A stretch of 64,000 nt of DNA from Thermodesulfobacteriota bacterium (GTDB lineage Bacteria; Desulfobacterota; Desulfobacteria; Desulfobacterales; Desulfosudaceae), in assembly GCA_040753795.1 (NCBI GenBank), contig JBFMDX010000009.1:62001-126000 (forward strand). The letters are read 5' to 3'. Each line of letters opens with the position of its first letter. Within the stretch, counting starts at the first letter, position 1. Positions 52,501 to 61,625 of this stretch are shown in pieces. Position numbers and translations under genes: made by a program. The notes below the pieces were generated by a model. That model saw nothing but the letters and a program-made list of their open reading frames with translations, was not told where the DNA came from and did not search any database.

Positions 52501-53901
52501 TCATGGGTTTTTAATGCGGGCGATTGCCGCGGCCAGCCTCCGGGTTACCGCCGGCCGGCCCAGGGCCACCATGGTTTCAAAAATACCGGGGCTTTCGGTC
52601 CGACCGGTGATGGCCACCCGCAGGGGCTGGGCAATTTTTCCGAATTTTACACCGGTCCTGTCCAGGATCAGTTGAAAGGCTTTTTCCAGGTTTTCCTGGG
52701 TATAGTCAGTCAGGCCGTCGACCGCCTCGGCGCTCATCTCAAGCAGGTTCAGGTTGTCCGGCACCAGAAATTTCTGCGCCGCCTTCTCATCATAGGAAAG
52801 CGGCTCTTCAAAATAAAAGGCGGCCTTGTCCGCCATTTCCCGCAGGGTCTTGCTCCGTAACGTCAGGGTTGAGATGACGCCGGCAAGGTAGCGGTCATCG
52901 TCAGCGGCGTATCCCTTTCCCTTCAGGAACGGTTTGAGGTGGGTCGTCAGGGCCTCCGGCGGGGTGTTCTTGATGTGTTCGGCATTGATGGCCAGCAGCT
53001 TGTCGGGATTGAACACTCCGGCCGATTTGCCGATATGATCCAGGGTAAACTTTTCTTTCAACTCCGCCATGGTGAAATATTCCTGGTCGCCGTGGGACCA
53101 GCCCAGGCGGACCAGATAGTTCAGCAGCCCGGAAGGCAGAAAGCCCATGTCCCGGTACTCCAGGACGGACATGGCGCCGTGCCGCTTGCTCAACCGTGAC
53201 CGGTCGCTGCCCAGAACCATGGGCACATGGGCAAAAAGCGGCAGGGGGTGATCCAGGGCAAGGTAGAGCATGATCTGGCGGGGCGTGTTGGCCACGTGAT
53301 CGTCCCCCCGGATAATGGTGTTGACACCCATGGTGATGTCGTCCACCACCACGGCAAAATTATAGGTGGGCGTGCCGTCGCTCCTGAAAATGACAAAATC
53401 ACCGGTTTCGGCGTTGTCAAAGGCGATGGTGCCCTTGACGGCATCATCCAGAATGGTTTTTCCGGCATCCGGCGTCCGGAAGCGGACCACGGTTTTATCC
53501 GACGGGGCCAGCCCCTTTTCCCGGCAGGTACCGTCATAAGCCGGGTTGCCGCCCACAGCCAGGGCTTTTTTCCTTTTTTCCTCCAGCAACTCGGGCGTAC
53601 AATCACAGTAATAGGCCCGGCCGGCCGCCACCAGCCGGTCGGCGTACTGGCGATAAATATCAAACCGTTCCGACTGAAAATAAGGCCCTTCATCCCAGTC
53701 GATGCCCAGCCACTGCAACGATTCGATGATGCCGTCGGCCGAGGCCTGGGTGGAGCGCTGCGTGTCGGTATCCTCGATGCGCAGTATAAATCGGCCGCCG
53801 GTGTGCCGGGCGTAAAGCCAGTTAAACAGGGCCGTCCTGGCGCCGCCGATATGCAGATGACCGGTGGGGCTCGGCGGAAAGCGGGTCACAATGGTTTCCA
53901 T
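52501..53901 (-). CDS. gltX: glutamyl-tRNA synthetase
   Basis: A class I aminoacyl-tRNA synthetase of 466 residues. The HIGH motif is HLHIGG in PSPTGHLHIGGART, the KMSKS-type motif is LSKRHG, and the zinc-like Cys segment DCTPELLEEKRK is near residues 100-115. The ATG complementary to 53899-53901 lies 6 nt after AGGAG and is chosen over one two codons upstream that directly abuts the AGGAG. It charges tRNA-Glu, and probably also tRNA-Gln in the indirect pathway; the tRNA-Gln gene is the next one downstream. No gatCAB genes are in the window. Confidence 0.95.
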   Translation of the reverse strand: METIVTRFPPSPTGHLHIGGARTALFNWLYARHTGGRFILRIEDTDTQRSTQASADGIIESLQWLGIDWDEGPYFQSERFDIYRQYADRLVAAGRAYYCDCTPELLEEKRKKALAVGGNPAYDGTCREKGLAPSDKTVVRFRTPDAGKTILDDAVKGTIAFDNAETGDFVIFRSDGTPTYNFAVVVDDITMGVNTIIRGDDHVANTPRQIMLYLALDHPLPLFAHVPMVLGSDRSRLSKRHGAMSVLEYRDMGFLPSGLLNYLVRLGWSHGDQEYFTMAELKEKFTLDHIGKSAGVFNPDKLLAINAEHIKNTPPEALTTHLKPFLKGKGYAADDDRYLAGVISTLTLRSKTLREMADKAAFYFEEPLSYDEKAAQKFLVPDNLNLLEMSAEAVDGLTDYTQENLEKAFQLILDRTGVKFGKIAQPLRVAITGRTESPGIFETMVALGRPAVTRRLAAAIARIKNP

Positions 53902-54081
53902 TTTCATCTCCTGAAATTTTCGTTAGGCTGCTTATAACACCGGTAAAAACGATTTGGCAAATTAATACCGGCCCGGGTCGGGAGACGAGATTTCTTGACA
54001 AACCGGTCCGGAATTGATTTCGTTGCATGTAACCACTACATAAAATTCCGTTATCAACCTGTCCCAGGGTAAGGAGGAGCA

Positions 54082-55998
54082 ATGGCATCCCGATACAAGG
54101 GGTATACCGGCCGGGTGGCGGATATCGACCTTTCTTCCGGAACGATTTCCGATTATCCGGTCACGGACGAAGACCGGGAAAAATTTCTGGGCGGACGATA
54201 TCTGTCCACCAAAATCCTCTGGGATACATTGAAACCGGGGGTAGACCCGCTTTCCTCGGACAACCTGCTGATCGTCATGACCTCGCCGCTGACCGCAACC
54301 GGCGCGCCCTCGTCCAGCCGCTATGATATTTCCGCCAAAAGTCCGCTGACCGGCGGCATCGGGCATTCCAACAGCGGCGGCAATTTCGGTATTCACCTCA
54401 AGCGCGCCGGTTTTGACGGCGTGATCGTGCGGGGTAAGGCAGCCCAGCCGGTATATATCGAAATGAATGACGGTCAGATTGCAATCAGACCGGCCGGAGA
54501 CATCTGGGGCACGGATACCCAGAAGGCCCAGGAGATGATGCTGGCCGGCAACAAGGGCGGTACCATGGCCATCGGCCCGGCCGGAGAAAACCTGGTGCGC
54601 TTTGCCTCGGTGGTCTCCCAGGAAAGAAGTCATGGCCGGGCCGGCATGGGAGCGGTCATGGGCTCGAAAAACCTGAAAGGCATGGCCGCTTTCGGCAAAC
54701 AGAAGATCGACATCGCCGCGCCCGAGGCATTCAAGCAGACCGTCAGAAAATGGGTTCAGCTGCTGCAGTCTCACCCCGCTACCGGCGATATTGTTCCCAA
54801 ATACGGAACGGCCGTGTTTGTCAATATCCTTTCCCGCAACAACGCCCTGCCCACCCGGAATTTTACCGAAGGCACCTTTGAAAAGGCCGATGATATCAGC
54901 GGCGAACGGCTGGCGGAAAAATACCTTGTCAAAAACTTCGGGTGCGTGACCTGCCCCATCCGCTGCGGCCGGGTGGTGGAATATAACGGGAAGGAGATCA
55001 AGGGACCTGAGTATGAAATTCTCTGCCTCATGGGAGCCAATCTCGGCGTCAGCGACATGGATTCGATTATCCGTTGGAACTACGAGCTGGATCTTCTCGG
55101 CATGGACACCATCAGCATCGGCAACGTGCTGGGGTTTGCCACGGAATTGAACCGCAAAGGGCTGTGGAAAAACGACCTTGATTTCGGCCGGACCGACAAC
55201 ATCTCCGCGATCATTGCCGACATCGCCTATCGCCGGGGGATTGGCAGCGACCTGGCCGAAGGCGTCAAACGCCTGTCGGAAAAATACGGCGGAGCCGAGT
55301 TCGCGGCTCATTCCAAAGGGCTGGAAATGGCGGCCTATGAACCCCGGTCGGCGGTGGGACACGGCCTGGGATACGCCACCGCCAACCGGGGCGCCTGCCA
55401 CCTGGACGGCGGGTATATGATTTATTTTGAGGTTTCCGGTCCGGCCACGCTCAAACCGCTTCATGCCCGTTCCAAACCGGGCTGGGTTATTCTGGACCAG
55501 AACCTGCTTTCCGCCATCAGCGCCGGCGGAAACTGCCTGTTTACCTCCTGGACCTTTGTGCCGGCCCAGGCTTTCAAGCTTCCAAGCCATCCCGTGGCTT
55601 CCGCCGTCGTCAGTTTTCTGCTGACCTGGACCTGGCCGCTGATCGACGGCATGCTAAGGCTGCCGCCCTGGATGCAAAAAATCCACCTGCCCATGCTGCC
55701 CCATTCCAAAGCCATCAAACTGGCCACGGGCATGCCCATGGATTTCGGCCGGTTCGTGGCGGTCGGCAATCGGGGTTTTACCCTGGAGCGGATGTTTAAT
55801 TTACGTGAAGGAATCGACAAAAAACAGGACTGGCTTCCCCGACGGTTTACCCATGAACCCCTGTCCGGAGATCTCAAAAGGGTGGTTCCCCTGGATAAAA
55901 TGCTGCCAAAATACTATCAATTGCGGGGCTGGGATTCAAACGGGAACCCAACGGATAACACTTTGAAAAAACTCGGTCTTTGGTTTACCCGCGGCTGA
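54082..55998 (+). CDS. aldehyde:ferredoxin oxidoreductase (tungsten/molybdopterin type)
   Basis: A 638-residue AOR family protein. N-terminal domain: GRVADIDLSSGTI, FLGGRYLSTKILWD, GAPSSSRYDISAKSPLTGGIGHSNSGGNFG (pterin-binding). The [4Fe-4S] ligands are CVTCPIRC with a later Cys in a GGNCLF segment. RAGMGAVMGSKNLK and EYEILCLMGANLGV are typical. It oxidises an aldehyde to the acid using ferredoxin, or runs in reverse to reduce acids, in the cytoplasm. A strong Shine-Dalgarno, AAGGAGG, precedes the ATG. It stands alone; gltX is divergent. Confidence 0.92.
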   Translation: MASRYKGYTGRVADIDLSSGTISDYPVTDEDREKFLGGRYLSTKILWDTLKPGVDPLSSDNLLIVMTSPLTATGAPSSSRYDISAKSPLTGGIGHSNSGGNFGIHLKRAGFDGVIVRGKAAQPVYIEMNDGQIAIRPAGDIWGTDTQKAQEMMLAGNKGGTMAIGPAGENLVRFASVVSQERSHGRAGMGAVMGSKNLKGMAAFGKQKIDIAAPEAFKQTVRKWVQLLQSHPATGDIVPKYGTAVFVNILSRNNALPTRNFTEGTFEKADDISGERLAEKYLVKNFGCVTCPIRCGRVVEYNGKEIKGPEYEILCLMGANLGVSDMDSIIRWNYELDLLGMDTISIGNVLGFATELNRKGLWKNDLDFGRTDNISAIIADIAYRRGIGSDLAEGVKRLSEKYGGAEFAAHSKGLEMAAYEPRSAVGHGLGYATANRGACHLDGGYMIYFEVSGPATLKPLHARSKPGWVILDQNLLSAISAGGNCLFTSWTFVPAQAFKLPSHPVASAVVSFLLTWTWPLIDGMLRLPPWMQKIHLPMLPHSKAIKLATGMPMDFGRFVAVGNRGFTLERMFNLREGIDKKQDWLPRRFTHEPLSGDLKRVVPLDKMLPKYYQLRGWDSNGNPTDNTLKKLGLWFTRG

Positions 55999-56122
55999 TT
56001 TTTTTACTGTCCGGTTCAGGCCTTCCAACCGCGGATAATGTCTTTTCCCTCCTCTTTCCGCCTCCGGACAGGCTTTCTTTCTGATTTCATACCGTTTTCA
56101 TATCGTTACCGGAATAAAATCC

Positions 56123-56151
56123 TTGACAATAATTGCCGTTTTCTTTATTCC
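56123..56151 (+). promoter_or_regulatory. candidate promoter of the rpmF operon
   Basis: A consensus TTGACA (56123-56128), a 17-bp spacer and TATTCC (56146-56151). A hairpin with T6 at 56182-56207 lies between this promoter and rpmF. Confidence 0.5.
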
Positions 56152-56181
56152 TATCCAGATTGTACGGCTTATAAATATAAG

Positions 56182-56207
56182 CGCCGGCCGATTTTCCGGC
56201 GTTTTTT
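56182..56207 (+). terminator. hairpin with T6 upstream of rpmF (terminator or attenuator)
   Basis: CGCCGG, an 8-nt loop and CCGGCG, followed by six T. It is 184 bp after the AOR stop, so it may terminate that gene, but it also lies downstream of the candidate rpmF promoter and could act as a leader attenuator. Confidence 0.6.
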
Positions 56208-56257
56208 GGCGATTGATTTTAATTGTTAATAATTAAAACGGATAAGGAGAATATAAG

Positions 56258-56437
56258 ATGGCAGTTCCAAAGCACAAGAAATCCAAATCAAAACGGGATA
56301 TGCGGCACGCCCACTACAAGGCATCCCCGGTAGATGTCATTTCCTGCCCGCAATGCGGGGAAGCCAAGCAACCTCACCGGGCCTGCCCTTCCTGCGGCAC
56401 TTACAAAGGCCGGACGGCCTTCGAAGTCAAGGAATAG
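56258..56437 (+). CDS. rpmF: 50S ribosomal protein L32
   Basis: A 59-residue ribosomal protein read directly from the sequence: MAVPKHKKSKSKRDMRHAHY at the N-terminus and a zinc site of Cys30, Cys33, Cys43 and Cys46 (CPQCG, CPSCG). A TAAGGAGAATATAAG Shine-Dalgarno precedes the ATG. In many bacteria rpmF leads a fatty-acid synthesis operon; here it is followed directly by fabG and acpP, but plsX, fabH, fabD and fabF are missing from the group. Confidence 0.97.
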   Translation: MAVPKHKKSKSKRDMRHAHYKASPVDVISCPQCGEAKQPHRACPSCGTYKGRTAFEVKE

Positions 56438-56484
56438 GTCGGTCATTCGCCCGAATGAACGGGGTTGATCAGGAGCAGACGCCC

Positions 56485-57237
56485 ATGGGTCTTGACCAGA
56501 ACCAGCGGGTAGTCGTGGTAACGGGGGGAGCCCGCGGCATCGGCCGGGCGGTATGCCTGGCCCTGGCCGTAAGGGGTACTCATGTTTATTTTAATTATTC
56601 CAGATCGTTATCGGCGGCCCAGGAAACAGAGGTGTTGATCAGAAAACAGGGCGGCCAGGCAACGGCTGTCGCTGCCGATGTCTCTAAAGAAAATGAGGTC
56701 AAAGATTTTTTTGGCGCCATTGTCGATGAGTCCGGCCGCCTGGATGTTCTGGTCAACAACGCCGGCATCACCCGGGACGGCTTGATCCCCCGCATGAGCG
56801 AGCAGGATTGGGACGATGTTCTGGCCGTGAATCTCAAGGGCGCTTTTCTGTGCATGAAAGCGGCCTCCCGGCAGATGCTCCGGCAGCGGTCGGGCCGGAT
56901 CATCAATATCAGTTCCGTGGTAGGGCTGACCGGCAATCCCGGCCAGGCCAACTACGCGGCCTCCAAAGCGGGGTTGATCGGGCTGACCCGATCGGTGGCG
57001 GCGGAATTCGCCTCCCGGAACATCACCGTGAACGCCGTGGCGGCCGGTCTGATCCATACGGATATGACGGCGGTTCTCTCCGCCGAGGAAAAAAAGGGCA
57101 TCACCGAAAAAATTCCCCTGGGACGGATAGGAGAACCCGAGGACGTGGCAGGGGTGGTGGCGTTTCTGGCATCTGACCAGGCCGCGTATATCACCGGCCA
57201 GGTGATTCACGTCAACGGCGGATTATACATGGGATAG
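56485..57237 (+). CDS. fabG: 3-oxoacyl-[acyl-carrier-protein] reductase
   Basis: An SDR of 250 residues from the ATG at 56485, chosen because AGGAG lies 9 nt upstream; another ATG at 56455 would add ten residues without fold. Cofactor loop TGGARGIGRA, NNAGITRDGL, the catalytic NISSVVGLTGNPGQANYAASKAG split here as ISSVVG, YAASK, and the C-terminal ITGQVIHVNGGLYMG are FabG-typical. It reduces 3-oxoacyl-ACP with NADPH. It lies between rpmF and acpP. Confidence 0.93.
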   Translation: MGLDQNQRVVVVTGGARGIGRAVCLALAVRGTHVYFNYSRSLSAAQETEVLIRKQGGQATAVAADVSKENEVKDFFGAIVDESGRLDVLVNNAGITRDGLIPRMSEQDWDDVLAVNLKGAFLCMKAASRQMLRQRSGRIINISSVVGLTGNPGQANYAASKAGLIGLTRSVAAEFASRNITVNAVAAGLIHTDMTAVLSAEEKKGITEKIPLGRIGEPEDVAGVVAFLASDQAAYITGQVIHVNGGLYMG

Positions 57238-57264
57238 AAAAAGGATAATATAAGGAGAAACAAC

Positions 57265-57495
57265 ATGTCGGTTGAAGATAAGGTCAAACGGATTATCGCA
57301 GACAGACTGGAGATCGCCGCAGAGGACATCAGCCTTGAATCCGAATTCATCAGTGACCTGGGCGCGGATTCCCTGGATATTGTGGAGTTGCTGATGTCTC
57401 TGGAGGACGAATTCGATCTGGAAATTTCGGATGACGAAGCGGAAAAGATCAAAACCGTGCAGGACGCCGTCAGTTACATTAATGAACGGCTTTAG
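57265..57495 (+). CDS. acpP: acyl carrier protein
   Basis: A 76-residue acidic ACP with the phosphopantetheine Ser36 in [12 protein letters not shown], typical four-helix pattern, and a strong TAAGGAGAAAC Shine-Dalgarno. It carries growing acyl chains for FabG and the other FAS II enzymes encoded elsewhere. Confidence 0.97.
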   Translation: MSVEDKVKRIIADRLEIAAEDISLESEFISDLGADSLDIVELLMSLEDEFDLEISDDEAEKIKTVQDAVSYINERL

Positions 57496-57528
57496 ACAAA
57501 ATATCATTATTGGATCGGAGAAGTAGCG

Positions 57529-58770
57529 TTGAGCTTGGAGTTGCTGGAAAAGAGTGATCCTGAAGTTGCCCGGGCGATTCGCCTGGAGCTGGAGCGGCAA
57601 CAGAACAACCTGGAGCTGATCGCCTCGGAGAACGTCGCCAGCCCGGCGGTTATGGCCGCCCAGGGCAGCGTCATGACGAACAAATACGCCGAGGGATATC
57701 CCTCCAAGCGCTATTACGGCGGTTGCGAGTTCGTCGATGTGGCCGAGCAGCTGGCCATTGACCGGGCCAAGCGGCTGTTTCAGGCGGCCTATGCCAATGT
57801 ACAGCCCCACTCCGGATCTCAAGCCAATATGGGGGTTTATTTCGCGTTGCTCAAGCCCGGAGACACCATCCTGGGAATGGACCTGTCCCACGGCGGGCAC
57901 TTGACTCATGGCAGTCCGGCCAACTTTTCCGGTCAGTTGTTTAACTTCAAACATTACGGGGTGCGCCCGGATACCGGCCGCATCGACTACGACCAGCTCG
58001 CGGACCTGGCCAGAACCCATCGCCCGAAAATGATCGTGGCCGGCGCCAGTGCTTACCCGCGCCGGCTGGAGTTTGAAAAATTCCGGGAGATCGCCCGGTC
58101 CGTCAACGCCCTGCTGGTAGTAGACATGGCCCACATCGCCGGGCTGGTGGCGGCGGACCAGCATCCGTCGCCCCTGCCCTTTGCCGACGTGGTCACCTCT
58201 ACGACCCACAAGACCCTGCGGGGACCCCGGGGAGGACTGATTCTTTCCAACCAGGATTACAGCAAAATACTCAACAAGGAAATATTCCCCGGTATTCAGG
58301 GCGGACCGCTGATGCATGTCATTGCGGCCAAGGCGGTAGCGTTCGGGGAGGCCCTGACCGAAGGCTTCCGAACCTATCAGGCGGCCGTGGTGGAAAACGC
58401 CGGAATTCTGGCCCGGTCGCTGATGGACCGGGGCGTTGACCTGGTTTCCGGAGGAACGGACAATCATCTCATGCTGGCGGATCTGCGGAGTCTCGGGGTT
58501 ACCGGCAAGGAAGCCGAAACAATTCTGGAGCGGGCCGGCTTAACGGTAAACAAAAACACCATTCCCAACGATCCGCAGGGGCCCCTGGTTACCAGCGGCG
58601 TCCGGATCGGGACGCCCGTATTGACGTCCCGGGGGATGACCGGAAAAGAAATGGAGATCGTGGCCGATCTGATGGTTACCGTTCTAAAAAATCGAGCCGA
58701 TGAAGCCGTTATTCAGCGGTCAAAGGCGGCGGTCAAAGACCTCTGCCGGCAGTTTCCGCTCTATGCCTGA
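57529..58770 (+). CDS. glyA: serine hydroxymethyltransferase
   Basis: A PLP enzyme of 413 residues. The start appears to be TTG at 57529 with GGAG 8 nt upstream; no ATG or GTG in frame fits as well. [15 protein letters not shown], the cofactor Lys in [16 protein letters not shown], and the [19 protein letters not shown] block are intact. It converts serine and tetrahydrofolate to glycine and methylene-THF, which feeds thymidylate synthesis. It leads the glyA-deaminase-nrdR-rib run seen in many Deltaproteobacteria. Confidence 0.95.
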   Translation: MSLELLEKSDPEVARAIRLELERQQNNLELIASENVASPAVMAAQGSVMTNKYAEGYPSKRYYGGCEFVDVAEQLAIDRAKRLFQAAYANVQPHSGSQANMGVYFALLKPGDTILGMDLSHGGHLTHGSPANFSGQLFNFKHYGVRPDTGRIDYDQLADLARTHRPKMIVAGASAYPRRLEFEKFREIARSVNALLVVDMAHIAGLVAADQHPSPLPFADVVTSTTHKTLRGPRGGLILSNQDYSKILNKEIFPGIQGGPLMHVIAAKAVAFGEALTEGFRTYQAAVVENAGILARSLMDRGVDLVSGGTDNHLMLADLRSLGVTGKEAETILERAGLTVNKNTIPNDPQGPLVTSGVRIGTPVLTSRGMTGKEMEIVADLMVTVLKNRADEAVIQRSKAAVKDLCRQFPLYA

Positions 58771-58881
58771 ACGCCATCCGTTATGGCCGGACGGCGCCTG
58801 AACGATAGCTCCGGTCAATTTCCGGCCAGGACATAAAAAGGCGGGCCGGACGGCACATCCGAAGAATTCGGGAGACAACAT

Positions 58882-59367
58882 ATGGACGGTTCAACCGGAA
58901 AAAACTGGAAACGACCGGAATGGCATACCTACTTCATGCAGATCGCCGAACTGGTCGCCAGCCGTTCCACCTGTCTGCGGCGATCCGTCGGGGCCGTAAT
59001 CGTTAAAAACAAGCGGATTCTGGCCACCGGATATAACGGGGCTCCGTCGGGTGTCGCCCATTGCTCCGAAACCGGCTGTCTCCGGGCCCAGCTTCAGGTG
59101 CCGTCGGGTGAGCGGCATGAATTGTGCCGGGGCATTCATGCCGAACAGAACGCCATCATCCAGGCCGCTTCCCACGGGGTCACCATCAGCGGAGCCGACC
59201 TTTACTGCACCAATCATCCCTGTTCGATATGCGCCAAGATGATCATCAACGCCGGGTTAAAAACCATCTATTACAAGGATGGGTATGCCGACGCCTTGTC
59301 AGCTAAAATGTTGAGCGAAGCGGACATTAAGCTGATCCAGACGGGCGGCCAGACCGAAAGGGGATAA
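58882..59367 (+). CDS. dCMP/cytidine deaminase family protein (ComEB type)
   Basis: A 161-residue zinc deaminase with ligands His86-Ala-Glu88 and PCSIC (Cys114, Cys117), and the N-terminal [20 protein letters not shown]. The length and the [13 protein letters not shown] and [10 protein letters not shown] blocks match dCMP deaminase, which makes dUMP for thymidylate synthesis. It lies between glyA and nrdR, both linked to deoxynucleotide supply, with only 3 bp to nrdR. Confidence 0.9.
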   Translation: MDGSTGKNWKRPEWHTYFMQIAELVASRSTCLRRSVGAVIVKNKRILATGYNGAPSGVAHCSETGCLRAQLQVPSGERHELCRGIHAEQNAIIQAASHGVTISGADLYCTNHPCSICAKMIINAGLKTIYYKDGYADALSAKMLSEADIKLIQTGGQTERG

Positions 59368-59370
59368 AGC

Positions 59371-59823
59371 ATGAAATGCCCGTTTTGCGGAGGACTCGAG
59401 AACAAAGTTATCGATTCCCGACTTAGCCGGGAAGACACGGAAACCCGCCGCCGCCGGGAATGCCTCGCCTGTCAGCGCCGTTTTACCACCTACGAGCATG
59501 TGGAAAAGGTGCCCATCATGATCGTCAAGAAGGACGGCCGCCGGGAGCCCTTTCTCAAAGAAAAGGTCCGGGTCGGTATTCACAGCGCCTGCCAGAAGCG
59601 CCCGATCAGCACCAACGCCATCGAGGCGTTTATCGATGAACTGGAGCGGGACCTGATGGAAACCGGCGAGAACGAGATCCCTTCGAGCATCATCGGCGAG
59701 AAGGTCATGAAAAAACTGCATGCCCTGGACGACGTGGCCTACGTCCGGTTTGCCTCGGTATACAGAGAATTCAAAGACGTGCATGATTTTTATTCCGAGC
59801 TGAAAAGTTTGTTAAAACGATAG
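59371..59823 (+). CDS. nrdR: transcriptional repressor NrdR
   Basis: A 150-residue protein with the zinc ribbon Cys3, Cys6, Cys31 and Cys34 (MKCPFCG ... RECLACQ), the RRRRECLACQRRFTTYE junction and the ATP-cone domain (VKKDGRREPFLKEKVRVGI). NrdR represses ribonucleotide reductase genes when dATP/ATP is bound. Three bp separate it from the deaminase gene and 27 bp from ribD. Confidence 0.97.
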   Translation: MKCPFCGGLENKVIDSRLSREDTETRRRRECLACQRRFTTYEHVEKVPIMIVKKDGRREPFLKEKVRVGIHSACQKRPISTNAIEAFIDELERDLMETGENEIPSSIIGEKVMKKLHALDDVAYVRFASVYREFKDVHDFYSELKSLLKR

Positions 59824-59850
59824 CGGCGATCGGCGCGGTGTGCGGGCAAC

Positions 59851-60948
59851 ATGGATGATATCCGTTTTATGGAAGAAGCGATCCGGCTGGCGGAAAAGGC
59901 CGAGGGGTTTACCTCCCCCAACCCGACCGTCGGCGCGGTGGTTGTAAAGAACGGCCGGATCGTGGGCCGGGGCTGGCATGAAGCCGCCGGCAGACCTCAC
60001 GCCGAGGTGGTGGCCCTCGATGAGGCCGGTTCCCTGGGCGAAAAGGCCGACCTGTACGTGACGCTGGAGCCCTGCAATCATACCGGCCGGACGCCGCCCT
60101 GCACGGAAAAGATCATCCGCGCCGGGATCGCCCGGGTGGTTTTTGCCGTGCGGGATCCGAATCCGAATGTCACCGGCGGCGGCCGTGATTTTCTTAAAAG
60201 CCGCGGCATCGAAGTGGTTGAAGGCGTATGCCGGGAAGCGGCTGAAAAACAGATCGAATGGTTTCTCAAGTTTGTCCGGACAAAAAAACCGTTCGTGACG
60301 TTGAAATGCGCCATGACCCTGGACGGCCGGGTCGCCACCCGGACCGGGGACTCCCGCTGGGTGACCGGAGAGGCGGCCAGGCGTTATGTCCACCGGCTCC
60401 GGCATGCCGCCGACGCCATCATGGTCGGGGCGGGAACGGTGAAGGCCGACAACCCCCGGCTGACCGCGCGCCTTGGCGACCGGCCGGCGAAGGATCCCCT
60501 GCGCGTCATTCTGGATTCCCGGCTGACGGTGGACGAGAACGCGGCCGTGTTTAACGTCGAATCCACGGCCGCGACCCTGGTAGTCACCGGGCCGGCGGTC
60601 GACGGCGACAAAAAGGAGCGGCTGGAGTACAAAGGCGTGCGGGTGATCCCGGAAACGCTTGACGGGGACGGTCGCATCCGCCTGCCGGACCTGATGGCGC
60701 GGCTGGGCGCCTTGAACATCACCAGTCTGCTGATCGAAGGCGGCGGGCGGGTCAGCGGGGCGGCCCTTAAGGCGGGCATCGTCGATAAGATTTGTTTTTT
60801 TTACGCCCCCAAGATCCTGGGCGGCGATGACGGGGTTCCGGCCTGCTCCGGAACCGGTCCGGAATGGATGAAAGACGTGCTCAAAGTGAGCAACATGACG
60901 GTGAGCCAGATAGGCGATGATATTATGGTAGAAGGTTATCTGAACTGA
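59851..60948 (+). CDS. ribD: bifunctional deaminase/reductase RibD
   Basis: A 365-residue riboflavin biosynthesis protein. The N-terminal deaminase has His50-Ala-Glu52, Cys75 and Cys84 (PHAEVVAL, LEPCNHTGRTPPC). The C-terminal reductase begins near residue 148 (VTLKCAMTLDGRVAT, GDSRWVTG, LLIEGGGRVSGAAL). It turns the first pyrimidine of riboflavin synthesis into the ribitylamino form. It overlaps ribE by one base. No FMN riboswitch is visible upstream. Confidence 0.96.
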   Translation: MDDIRFMEEAIRLAEKAEGFTSPNPTVGAVVVKNGRIVGRGWHEAAGRPHAEVVALDEAGSLGEKADLYVTLEPCNHTGRTPPCTEKIIRAGIARVVFAVRDPNPNVTGGGRDFLKSRGIEVVEGVCREAAEKQIEWFLKFVRTKKPFVTLKCAMTLDGRVATRTGDSRWVTGEAARRYVHRLRHAADAIMVGAGTVKADNPRLTARLGDRPAKDPLRVILDSRLTVDENAAVFNVESTAATLVVTGPAVDGDKKERLEYKGVRVIPETLDGDGRIRLPDLMARLGALNITSLLIEGGGRVSGAALKAGIVDKICFFYAPKILGGDDGVPACSGTGPEWMKDVLKVSNMTVSQIGDDIMVEGYLN

Positions 60949-61610
60949 TGTTTACCGGTATTATCGAGGGGCTGGGTGTCATTCGCGACACCCGGGCGGT
61001 CAGCGGCGGCCGGCGAATCAGCATTGACGCCGGATTCAACCTGGGCGACACCGCCGTAGGCGACAGCATCGCGGTGAACGGCGTCTGCCTGACGGCAGTG
61101 ACGGTGACCGGGACTCGTTTTGAGGCCGATGCCTCGCCGGAGACCCTGGCCCGGACCACCCTGGGAGAACTGAAGGGCGGCAGCCGGGTGAACCTGGAGC
61201 GGGCCCTGCGGTTTACCGACCGCCTGGGCGGTCACCTGGTCACGGGGCATATTGACGGGACCGCCGTCATGAGGGATAAAAAAAGAGCCGGCAACGCCGA
61301 AATCATTACCGTCGGGGTCGGTCCGGAGTTGTCCGGCTATATGGTGGCCAAAGGGTCGGTGGCCGTGGACGGCATCAGCCTGACCATTAACCGCTGCGGC
61401 CGGGATTTTTTTGAGGTGAGTATCATACCGCATACCGCGGCCATGACCACCATCGGCTTCCGGCAGCCGGATGAACGGGTCAATATTGAAACCGATATCA
61501 TCGGAAAGTACGTCAAACATTTTCTGACCGCCGGCCTGACTGATGAGACGCATCAATCCGCCGGCGGCCCGATAACACGGGAAACCCTGCTGAAAGCGGG
61601 GTTTGTATAA
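60948..61610 (+). CDS. ribE: riboflavin synthase alpha subunit
   Basis: A 220-residue lumazine-binding protein with two related barrels: MFTGIIEGLGVI ... GVCLTAV and FTDRLGGHLVTGHIDG ... VDGISLTIN. It dismutates two 6,7-dimethyl-8-ribityllumazine molecules into riboflavin. The ATG overlaps the stop of ribD (ATGA-like, TGATG), so the two are coupled. Confidence 0.96.
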   Translation: MFTGIIEGLGVIRDTRAVSGGRRISIDAGFNLGDTAVGDSIAVNGVCLTAVTVTGTRFEADASPETLARTTLGELKGGSRVNLERALRFTDRLGGHLVTGHIDGTAVMRDKKRAGNAEIITVGVGPELSGYMVAKGSVAVDGISLTINRCGRDFFEVSIIPHTAAMTTIGFRQPDERVNIETDIIGKYVKHFLTAGLTDETHQSAGGPITRETLLKAGFV

Positions 61611-61625
61611 CAGAGGAGAAGTATC

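Noticed and set aside
53962-55590. A 542-codon minus-strand frame opposite the aldehyde oxidoreductase
   Set aside because: Same reasons: antisense shadow of a well-supported gene, with no start signal.
56038-56229. A 63-codon frame upstream of rpmF
   Set aside because: It spans the promoter and hairpin region and has no protein-like character.
59824-59850. FMN riboswitch upstream of ribD
   Set aside because: The gap is 27 bp, too short, and no RFN element is seen further upstream in the operon leader.
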